From contig CANHHI010000071.1 of the NCBI GenBank assembly GCA_947460225.1, positions 1-7,474 of the forward strand: a stretch of DNA of 7,474 nucleotides, given 5' to 3'. The notes beneath the pieces are model-generated. The model was not told the DNA's origin. It saw only the letters and a list, made by a program, of their open reading frames with translations, and ran no database searches. The position numbers and the translations under genes are program-made. Shown here in pieces: positions 1 through 6,678 of this stretch (its first letter is position 1; each line of letters begins with the position of its first letter). The DNA is from Flavobacteriales bacterium (GTDB lineage: Bacteria; Bacteroidota; Bacteroidia; Flavobacteriales_D; CANHHI01).

Positions 1-791
1 ATGGAACGGACCCTTATACGCCGGGTCAGACTTATAACAGTTCTACTCTCGTGGATTTATATACCAATAGAAAATTACTGGCTATGGTACAACCCACTAA
101 TTCTAAGCAACAAAATGAATATAGCCCTGTGCATGTTGTTGCAGCAAGTATAGGAGCAGGCGGGAATCCTCTGGGTCTTCAAGCTACTCCTGCTACAACA
201 ACGGAACCTCATTGGGATTTAATACCCGACCAGGTAACAACGTCTAATATATGGGGTTATTATATCAGCCATATTGGCACACAAGCAGAAGGTCAGTTTT
301 CTGGTTATGCTAATGCTGACCTTCAATATCCTGTTTCTATGAGTATTCCGGAGTTTCCAGGCAGTTTGTCTCCTACTTCGAATTATGAAATAGAGCTCAC
401 GGAAAACAAACCAAAGCGCATCAAAATCAATCAAGGAGACCCTGTACTGCGCAATTGGGCGTATTACTGGACGGCAGATGTGGGCGCAGATACCGATAAA
501 GACGAATGGAGACACCCAGGAACGAGGATAGCCACAAATAATACACACACTTATGATTTAATTCATGATGCCTATAAATCCAGTTTGTCTATGCCTACGG
601 CTTATGCGTATGCCTTTTACTTAGATATTATCAATGGAGATGATTCGGCGGGAATTTCCGTTACGCCAAATACGATGTTTACTTATGACGGTACGCAGGC
701 TAAGGTTCCGCCCACCAAAGGCTCTCGGGCTTATTTGGTGCGCAAACACCGATTAAGCGGTTTGCAGGTGCGTTGTGTGCTAGATTTATAG
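1..791 (+). CDS. C-terminal part of an unrecognised, probably exported Bacteroidota protein (5' end outside window)
   Basis: The reading frame is already open at the left edge (first full codon at position 3, Gly-Thr-Asp-Pro-Tyr-Thr) and runs to a TAG at 789-791, giving about 262 visible residues. The GTG at 51 is in frame but is most likely an internal valine, because coding-like sequence continues upstream of it. The visible part has no transmembrane segment. It is rich in Asn, Thr, Ser, Tyr and Pro, with many aromatic residues, which suits a secreted or surface beta-rich protein. The last residues (GLQVRCVLDL) resemble the 'G-x-x-VRCV-x-D' ending that I associate with Bacteroidota surface proteins such as those carrying the Fibrobacter succinogenes major paralogous domain. 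That link is a short-motif resemblance only, and the rest does not clearly match the domain. The gene is followed 14 nt later by a strong terminator, so it belongs to a different transcript from the efflux genes. Function unknown. Confidence 0.75.
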   Translation, partial: GTDPYTPGQTYNSSTLVDLYTNRKLLAMVQPTNSKQQNEYSPVHVVAASIGAGGNPLGLQATPATTTEPHWDLIPDQVTTSNIWGYYISHIGTQAEGQFSGYANADLQYPVSMSIPEFPGSLSPTSNYEIELTENKPKRIKINQGDPVLRNWAYYWTADVGADTDKDEWRHPGTRIATNNTHTYDLIHDAYKSSLSMPTAYAYAFYLDIINGDDSAGISVTPNTMFTYDGTQAKVPPTKGSRAYLVRKHRLSGLQVRCVLDL

Positions 792-805
792 CCTTAACTA
801 TTTTT

Positions 806-837
806 CAAGCGTGGCAATTTGCCACGCTTGATTTTTT
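806..837 (+). terminator. Rho-independent terminator after the first gene
   Basis: A perfect inverted repeat (CAAGCGTGGCA / TGCCACGCTTG, 11 bp stem, 3-nt loop, 806-830) is followed by A and six T residues (831-837). It begins 14 nt after the stop codon at 791. On the opposite strand the hairpin would be followed by an A run rather than T, so it should work only for rightward transcription. It separates the first gene from the efflux operon, which therefore needs its own promoter or read-through. Confidence 0.93.
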
Positions 838-900
838 AGGCGGTTTTATTGTTTTTTTTCGTAACTTGCAACCCAAATACGAACACACAAAATAAATTAA
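838..900 (+). promoter_or_regulatory. Leader of the efflux operon; promoter expected here but not identified
   Basis: This 63-nt gap lies between the terminator and the adaptor start, so the operon promoter should fall here or overlap the terminator. I looked for the Bacteroidota pattern (TTG near -33, TAnnTTTG near -7) and found only a partial match, TAACTTGC at 862-869, without a properly spaced upstream TTG. A run of eight T lies at 852-859. The last bases before the ATG (about 886-900) are almost all A and T with no Shine-Dalgarno motif, which is normal translation-initiation context in Bacteroidota. The placement is inferred from context, not from a motif. Confidence 0.3.
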
Positions 901-2136
901 ATGAAACCAACGGAAAAACAACTTTTTTGGCGCAGAGTAATTGTATCTGTGTCGGGTGCTTTGCTTGTGGCATTGGTGGCATATTTTGGCAAACCCAAAG
1001 AAACAGCCAAAGCAGGGCAAAAATACGGGCAAAAATCCCAAAATCCAGAGCAGGTGATGGGTGGCGCACCCAAAAAAGGCAGAAGAAATGCAGAAAATGC
1101 AGTGACTGACAGCAATAGCGCAAGAGACAACAACGCACCTAAACGTTTGCGTGTGCAAGTGGAACTTGTCAAAAATCGCACAGTGGACTATTTTTTGGAG
1201 GCTACGGGAAAACTAGTGGCAGAGCAAAAAATAGAAATATTTGCTGAATATTCGGGGGTTTTCTTGTCAAGTGCTGCACCGTTTAGGGAGGGCAATTTTT
1301 TCAACAAAGGTGCTGTGCTTTTTAAATTAGACGACAGCGAAATCCGCACGCAATTGCAAGCCAAAAAGAACAGTCTTTTGAGTGCTTTGTACGGCGCACT
1401 GGCAGACATCAAAATAGATTTCCCCAAAGAATACGACAAATGGCAGGCATATATAGCCCAATTTGATTTGGAAAAAACCATTGCCCCATTTCCAGATTTT
1501 TCTTCGGAAAAGGAAAAAATGTTTTTTGTGGGCAAGCAAATTTTTACTCAATATTACGATTTAAAAAACCTAGAAGCCAAATGGCAGAAATATACTTTTC
1601 ACGCACCTTTTGCGGGCTATATTTCTGAGGGTAACATCAACCCAGGCACTTTGGTGCGTGCTGGGCAGAAACTCGGTGAATTTATCGCCATGGACAACTA
1701 CACCTTGCGCTTGTTTTTGTCGCCTAAATACATAGACGCCCTGCATGTGGGCGAATCGGTGCGGGTGCGCAATCCAGAAAACAACAAAACTTACCCTGCC
1801 AGCATCATACGCATCAACAAAAAAGTAGATGATAGCCAAACGGCTTTGGTATCGGTGGCGGTAAAAGGAACGGATTTGTACGAGGGCTTATTTTTGCATG
1901 CAGAAATCAAAGCCAGTCCCATACAAAATGCGTATAGTTTACCTTCCAATGTACTTTTTGACAAGGCTTATGTCTATGTGGTGGAAGCAGATAGCACTTT
2001 GCAATTCAAAAAAGTAGAGCTTGTAGAACAAACCAAAAACAGAAGTATTGTTAAGGGTTTGCCAGATGGCACAAAAGTCATCACGCAAAATACGCCGGGG
2101 CTTTCAGAGGGAAAAAAAGTAACGTTTAAAGATTAG
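901..2136 (+). CDS. RND efflux periplasmic adaptor (membrane-fusion protein, HlyD/AcrA type)
   Basis: Periplasmic adaptor of a tripartite efflux pump, linking the inner-membrane RND transporter to the outer-membrane channel. It has 411 residues, a usual length for the family. An in-frame TAA lies directly before the ATG at 901, so no longer start is possible. After a short basic N-terminus, residues 13-29 form one hydrophobic segment, probably an uncleaved membrane anchor; there is no lipobox cysteine. Residues 30-82 are a Lys/Gln/Asn-rich linker. The first lipoyl half is about 104-148 (AEYSGV, then FFNKGAVLFKLDDSEI), and the second about 231-262 (YTFHAPFAGYISEG, then PGTLVRAGQKLGEF). A beta-barrel domain follows at about 265-340 and a membrane-proximal domain at about 341-411. 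The segment between the lipoyl halves (about 150-230) has proline-containing stretches such as DFPKEYDKW instead of a clean heptad hairpin. The pump gene starts 4 nt downstream, supporting one operon. Substrate cannot be inferred. Confidence 0.93.
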   Translation: MKPTEKQLFWRRVIVSVSGALLVALVAYFGKPKETAKAGQKYGQKSQNPEQVMGGAPKKGRRNAENAVTDSNSARDNNAPKRLRVQVELVKNRTVDYFLEATGKLVAEQKIEIFAEYSGVFLSSAAPFREGNFFNKGAVLFKLDDSEIRTQLQAKKNSLLSALYGALADIKIDFPKEYDKWQAYIAQFDLEKTIAPFPDFSSEKEKMFFVGKQIFTQYYDLKNLEAKWQKYTFHAPFAGYISEGNINPGTLVRAGQKLGEFIAMDNYTLRLFLSPKYIDALHVGESVRVRNPENNKTYPASIIRINKKVDDSQTALVSVAVKGTDLYEGLFLHAEIKASPIQNAYSLPSNVLFDKAYVYVVEADSTLQFKKVELVEQTKNRSIVKGLPDGTKVITQNTPGLSEGKKVTFKD

Positions 2137-2140
2137 GACG

Positions 2141-5100
2141 ATGAAAAACATCATGGAATACTTTATACGCAATGCCGTTGCCGTTAAGGTGGTGTTGTTT
2201 GCTATTGTGGTATTTGGCTTTTTCTCTGCAAAAAGTTATAAATACTCCATGTTTCCTATCATGGAGAGCAAAACCATACAAATCAGTGCCGCTTACCCAG
2301 GTTCTTCGCCTGTGGAAATAGAAGAGGGCATCATTGCGAAAATTGAAAACCGCCTCAAAGGTGTGGAAGGCATAGATGAATATCGTTCTTCGGCGAGGGA
2401 AAACAATGGCACGGTTACCATTAAAATCAAAGAGGGCTACAAACCCTCTAAAGCCTTGGAAGACATCAAAAATGCGGTGGCGCAGATTTCGTCTTTTCCA
2501 TCGGGCATGGAACCCGCCAAGGTTTCTTTGGTGTCCAACCGCCAGCGCAGTATTTCCCTGCTTTTAAGCGATATAAACAACCAAGGCTTGGAAGCCCTAA
2601 AAGAAGAGGCGCAAAAAATAGAGCAAGACCTTTTGCAGTTTCCCGTGGTTTCCCAAGTGGAGGTGTCTGGTTTTCCAGATAGGGAAATTGTGGTAGAATT
2701 GGACGAGCAAAGTTTAAAGTCATACAGCTTAACCCTTAGAGAAGTAGCGGATAAAATTAGAGCGCATAACGTAGATGTAACGGGCGGTTTGGTGAAAACA
2801 GACCAAGAAGATTATACCATTCGGGCGTTTTATAAAAAATACGATGCGGCATCTTTGTCCAATATTGTGATTAAATCAGACGGGCAGAAAACGGTTCATT
2901 TGGCGGACGTTGCGCTTATCGACGAAAAATGGAGCGAAACCAAAAGAAAAGGCTTGCTCAATGGCGTGCGTGCCGTGAGTATTTCCGTGTATAGCACCGC
3001 AGAAGAAGATATTTTTGAAAATACCAAAGTCGTTAAAGATTATCTGGCGCAATATAACGAAAATCTGCATAAGGAAGCCCTTGTGATTACCTACGATGCG
3101 TCTGATAATATTGCCGCCCGCAAGGAACTGCTCGTTGTCAATGGCATAGAGGGAATTCTCTTGGTGCTTTTGTTTTTGTCTTTGTTTTTAAATCCAAAAC
3201 TTGCTTTTTGGGTGGCACTTGGCATTCCCACTTCGTTTTTGGGCATGTTTATTTTTGCCTCGGCTTTTGGCATCACCATCAACATGATTACCTTATTTGG
3301 CATGATTTTGGTGGTGGGTATTTTGGTGGACGATGGCATTGTGATTGCCGAAAACGTATATTTGCATTACCAACAAGGTAAAACCGCCACGCAAGCAGCG
3401 GTGGAGGGCACTTTGGAAGTGATGCCTTCGGTGTTTTCTTCTGTTTTGACAACGGTGGTGGCTTTTGGCATTTTCTTTTTTATGGAGGGCGATATGGCGT
3501 CTTTCTTCAAAGAATTAGCCATTGTGGTGATGCTTACCCTTTTGGTGTCTTTGTTTGAGGCATTGTTTATTTTGCCTAGCCATTTGGTGCATGCTTTGCC
3601 CAAAAGAGGGGAAAACAAAACGCCGAATTTTTGGGATAAGATAAGAACAGTCGTAGAAAACGCCCTTTTTTGGGTGCGGGATACTTTGTATAAACCTGTG
3701 CTGAAACTTGCTTTGGCGTATAGTTTTTTTGCCCTTTGTCTGTTGATTGCCTTGACGCTTTTCACGGTGCAAAGCCTGCAAAAAGGCACCATTAAAATGG
3801 CACTTTTCCCCAGTGTGGAACCAGATTTCGTGAGCATTAGCATAGAAATGCCTACGGGTGCTTCGGAAATGCTCATAGAAGAAAAAGCCAATCAAGTGGA
3901 AAAAGGTATTTTTAAAGCAGCACATTATTACGACAGCTTGCGCACAGACAGCTTAAAAACCATCAAATACACTTACCGTGAGCAAAACAACATGGGAGCG
4001 AATTTTGAACTGCGGTTTTTAGAAGCAGACAAACGGGGCAAATTGTCCAACACCGATATTCTCAACAAAGTGCAAGAATTTGTCGGCGAGGTGGACGGCG
4101 TGGAAAACATCAATTATGGCAGTAAAATGTCTTTTTTTGGTGGATTTCCCATAGACATCAGCGTGGAAAGCCAAAATTTGGTGGACTTGCAAAAAGCCGA
4201 ACAAGAAATACTGCTCGCTTTGCGTGAAAATCAAGCCCTCAAAGACGTTGCAACCGATGCACCAAAGGGCAACAAAGAAATACGTCTAAGCCTCAAAGAC
4301 AAAGCCTATACCTTGGGTATGACCGTTACCAATGTGTTTAGCCAAGTTCGGGAGGGATTTTTTGGCTATGAAGTCCAGCGTTTTCAGCGAGGCACCGATG
4401 AGGTAAAAATTTGGGTGCGTTATAGCCGTGATTACCGCTCCAACATTAAAAACCTAGAAGAAATGTACATACGCACCCCAGCGGGCGTGATGATTCCCTT
4501 AAAAGAAATTGCCAACTATAAAATGGAGCGAGGCATTGCGCAAATCAAGCACCAAGACGGCAAACGAGAACTCAGCGTGGTGGCTAATCTCAAAAATCCA
4601 CAGCAAGAGGACGTTATCCGCTTGATGAATGGCATTCAAGAAGAAATCATCAACCCTGTTTTGCGCAAATATCCCAGCGTAACGGCATTTTTTAAAGGGC
4701 AGAAAAAAGAAGCCGATAAAACCGTGAAATCTGCAGTGGTGCCGATTATGGCGGTTTTCTTTTTGATTTTTGCCATTATTGCCTTTACTTTCCGCAGTTT
4801 TGGACACCCCATTTTGATTATTCTACTCTCGCTATTTAGCTTGGTGGGGGCAGCTTGGGGGCATTATGTGCACGGTCTGCCTTTAAACATTATGTCCTTT
4901 TTTGGCGTGATTGCTTTAATTGGTGTGGTGGTTAATGACAGCCTAGTTTTGGTGGGCAAATTCAACCAAAACCTCAGAGCAGGTTTGCTTTTTCAGGAGG
5001 CTTTAATAGAAGCCAGTTTGTCTAGGTTTAGAGCCATATTTTTAACCACCATAACCACTGTGGCGGGTCTTGCGCCTTTGATTGCTGAAACCAGTTTTCA

Positions 5101-5305
5101 AGCGCAATTTTTAATTCCCGTAGCGGTGGCAATTACCTACGGCATTGCCTTTTCCACTTTGCTTACTTTGCTGGTTTTGCCCGTGTTGGTGAATTTATAC
5201 AATTATGCAAAATTAGGCACATACTGGCTTTGGTATGCGGAACTGCCCAGCAGAGAAAGCCAAGAAAGAGAAATTAAAAATGTACAACAAGAACATGAAG
5301 ACTAA
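2141..5305 (+). CDS. RND-family efflux transporter, inner-membrane pump subunit (AcrB/HAE-like)
   Basis: Proton-driven inner-membrane pump of the tripartite system, expected to act as a trimer. Its 1054 residues match the roughly 1030-1060 usual for AcrB-type proteins. Visible architecture: TM1 about 12-30; a first periplasmic loop about 31-330, opening with the family motif AAYPGSSPVEIEEGI (50-64); TM2-TM6 about 332-480; a cytoplasmic linker (about 485-515); TM7 about 523-545; a second periplasmic loop about 546-865; TM8-TM12 about 866-1018; and a charged cytoplasmic tail. The TM4 proton-relay aspartates are present as D397-D398 in GILVDDGIVIAEN. TM11 has R962 and T969 where AcrB has R971 and T978. 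TM10 reads GVVVNDSLVLVGKF (928-941), so the usual relay lysine is replaced by N932, followed by D933. I chose the ATG at 2141, 4 nt after the adaptor stop; ATG 2153 would drop only four residues. Large internal loops favour drug, lipid or organic-solute export over metal export, but the substrate is unknown. Confidence 0.96.
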   Translation: MKNIMEYFIRNAVAVKVVLFAIVVFGFFSAKSYKYSMFPIMESKTIQISAAYPGSSPVEIEEGIIAKIENRLKGVEGIDEYRSSARENNGTVTIKIKEGYKPSKALEDIKNAVAQISSFPSGMEPAKVSLVSNRQRSISLLLSDINNQGLEALKEEAQKIEQDLLQFPVVSQVEVSGFPDREIVVELDEQSLKSYSLTLREVADKIRAHNVDVTGGLVKTDQEDYTIRAFYKKYDAASLSNIVIKSDGQKTVHLADVALIDEKWSETKRKGLLNGVRAVSISVYSTAEEDIFENTKVVKDYLAQYNENLHKEALVITYDASDNIAARKELLVVNGIEGILLVLLFLSLFLNPKLAFWVALGIPTSFLGMFIFASAFGITINMITLFGMILVVGILVDDGIVIAENVYLHYQQGKTATQAAVEGTLEVMPSVFSSVLTTVVAFGIFFFMEGDMASFFKELAIVVMLTLLVSLFEALFILPSHLVHALPKRGENKTPNFWDKIRTVVENALFWVRDTLYKPVLKLALAYSFFALCLLIALTLFTVQSLQKGTIKMALFPSVEPDFVSISIEMPTGASEMLIEEKANQVEKGIFKAAHYYDSLRTDSLKTIKYTYREQNNMGANFELRFLEADKRGKLSNTDILNKVQEFVGEVDGVENINYGSKMSFFGGFPIDISVESQNLVDLQKAEQEILLALRENQALKDVATDAPKGNKEIRLSLKDKAYTLGMTVTNVFSQVREGFFGYEVQRFQRGTDEVKIWVRYSRDYRSNIKNLEEMYIRTPAGVMIPLKEIANYKMERGIAQIKHQDGKRELSVVANLKNPQQEDVIRLMNGIQEEIINPVLRKYPSVTAFFKGQKKEADKTVKSAVVPIMAVFFLIFAIIAFTFRSFGHPILIILLSLFSLVGAAWGHYVHGLPLNIMSFFGVIALIGVVVNDSLVLVGKFNQNLRAGLLFQEALIEASLSRFRAIFLTTITTVAGLAPLIAETSFQAQFLIPVAVAITYGIAFSTLLTLLVLPVLVNLYNYAKLGTYWLWYAELPSRESQEREIKNVQQEHED

Positions 5306-6677
5306 GATATTTTTTACATTTCTGCTGTTTTTGACCAGCAAACATTATGCGCAAGCAGACACCTTAACCTTGCCCAATACCACCGTAGCCGAGGAGCGTG
5401 TGCTACTGGATACCAATGTGCAAAAAAATGCAGTGCTGAGTTTTGAAGATGCCGTGAAAATCGCTTTGGAACGCAACTTTAATGTCAAAATAGAAAAAGG
5501 CAAGCAAAAGCAAGCGCAAAACAACAAAAGTGTGTTAAATAGCGATTATCTGCCGACCTTGGGCGTGAACGCCGAAACATACACGGCAAATACACAGGGT
5601 TATAGGGTGAGTGGAGGAGAAAAATCAACCTATCAAAATTCTAAGAGTACGGTTATTGGCACGTCGGGCGAGTTGGGTTTTGTGTTGTTCAATGGTTTAT
5701 CCCGGTTGTTTAATTACCAAAAATTGATTAACGATTATAAAATTTCCCAATTGGATTTTCGCTTGGCATTGGAGCAAATTATTTTGCAGCTCGCCGATTC
5801 TTATTATCAATATGTTTTTTTAAGCCAACAAGAAGATGCTTTATACGAATCCGTAAAGCTATCTCGGGAGCGTTATGAACGCATGAAAATGCGCACCCGA
5901 TATGGGCAAAACACCAGCATAGATTTGCTCACCGCCGAGGTGGATTACAGCAAAGACAGCATCAAATGGCTGGAAAACCAAGCCGAACTCATCAAAGCCA
6001 GAAACCAAATCAATGTGATGTTGGCTCGTTCTGGAGAAATTCGTTTTGCAGGAGATACTGCCGTTCAGTTTAAAACCCGTTACGCCCTAGATAGCCTTTT
6101 GGAAAAAGCCCGCAAACAAAATGCGGAGTGGCAAGCCAAACAACGCCGTGTGCAAAGTGAGCAATTGCTGTTCCGTTCTACCATTGGTTCATGGATGCCT
6201 ACGGTAAATTTATACGCCCGTTATAGCTTAAACATGAATAAAACCCCTTATGATTTTACTTCTGAGCAAGAAAGTCAGGGCTATCGCTTGGGGGCAAGTG
6301 CGTCTTGGAGATTATTTGACGGTGGAAAAACAGCCGTGCGCAACCAAAACCAGCGCATAGCCATGGAAAATGCTGAATTTGAAAAGGAAAGGGTGGCTTT
6401 AAAACTAGATAGTGATGTGCGTTTGGCATATATGGTTTTTGAAAATGCTTTGGCAATTTTTTATGCAGAACAGAAAAATTTAGAGCGCACCCAAAAAACA
6501 CTCAAAAGAGCCTTAGAACTTTACAACAGCGGTCAAATAACGTCTTTGGATTACCGCCAAGCGCAATTGAACTATATCAATGGGCAAATTACCTATTACA
6601 AAGTGCTCACGGACTTAAAAAAATCGGAATTAAAATTGCAACAGCTCTCTGGAGAACTCGTACAGATGTTTGAATAA
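5280..6677 (+). CDS. TolC-family outer-membrane efflux channel
   Basis: Outer-membrane exit duct of the pump, expected to be a trimer with a beta-barrel and a long alpha-helical periplasmic tunnel. I place the start at ATG 5280 (465 residues, MYNKNMKTK). It gives a signal peptide with a basic n-region, the hydrophobic stretch IFFTFLLFLT and a likely cleavage after HYAQA. ATG 5295 (460 residues) is a close alternative. An upstream in-frame ATG at 5235 would add a charged, lysine-rich leader before the signal peptide and is unlikely. There is no lipobox cysteine, so this is not an OprM-type lipoprotein. Two-fold OEP repeats are visible: YGQNTSIDLLTAEVDYSKD (about 208-226) pairs with YNSGQITSLDYRQAQLNY (about 415-432), and LFNGLSRLFNYQ (about 136-147) pairs with LFDGGKTAVRNQ (about 345-356). 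The mature protein opens with SFEDAVKIALERN, typical of the family. It overlaps the pump gene by 26 nt, which suggests coupled translation. Confidence 0.94.
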   Translation: MYNKNMKTKIFFTFLLFLTSKHYAQADTLTLPNTTVAEERVLLDTNVQKNAVLSFEDAVKIALERNFNVKIEKGKQKQAQNNKSVLNSDYLPTLGVNAETYTANTQGYRVSGGEKSTYQNSKSTVIGTSGELGFVLFNGLSRLFNYQKLINDYKISQLDFRLALEQIILQLADSYYQYVFLSQQEDALYESVKLSRERYERMKMRTRYGQNTSIDLLTAEVDYSKDSIKWLENQAELIKARNQINVMLARSGEIRFAGDTAVQFKTRYALDSLLEKARKQNAEWQAKQRRVQSEQLLFRSTIGSWMPTVNLYARYSLNMNKTPYDFTSEQESQGYRLGASASWRLFDGGKTAVRNQNQRIAMENAEFEKERVALKLDSDVRLAYMVFENALAIFYAEQKNLERTQKTLKRALELYNSGQITSLDYRQAQLNYINGQITYYKVLTDLKKSELKLQQLSGELVQMFE

Positions 6678-6678
6678 T

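Noticed and set aside
41..51. The 11-mer TTCTACTCTCG occurs near 41 and again near 4821
   Set aside because: An isolated short exact match in two unrelated coding contexts, with no flanking similarity; it is consistent with chance in a window of this size.
1..153. An ATG-initiated frame of 50 codons starting at the first base
   Set aside because: It lies in a different frame inside the first gene, whose open frame covers the same bases and continues to 791. The product shows no recognisable features.
805..1181. Minus-strand open frames (805-1158, 836-1138, 897-1181) and a plus-strand frame at 849-1109
   Set aside because: All overlap the terminator, the leader or the 5' end of the adaptor gene. 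The adaptor frame shows clear family domains; the others are shadows without motifs.
2112..2118. A7 run near the 3' end of the adaptor gene as a possible programmed slippage site
   Set aside because: It encodes Lys-Lys in a normal C-terminus, 16 nt before the stop, and a shifted frame gives no extended or fused product that I can support.
3367..3925. Long minus-strand open frames of 174 and 136 codons inside the pump gene
   Set aside because: They are antisense to strongly conserved RND transmembrane and porter sequence. Their length is explained by the codon composition of the sense gene.
2141..6677. A metal-ion (HME/CusA-type) export system
   Set aside because: The adaptor lacks visible Met/His-rich metal-binding stretches, and the pump lacks the CusA-like methionine relay as far as can be judged by eye; the general HAE-type reading fits better.
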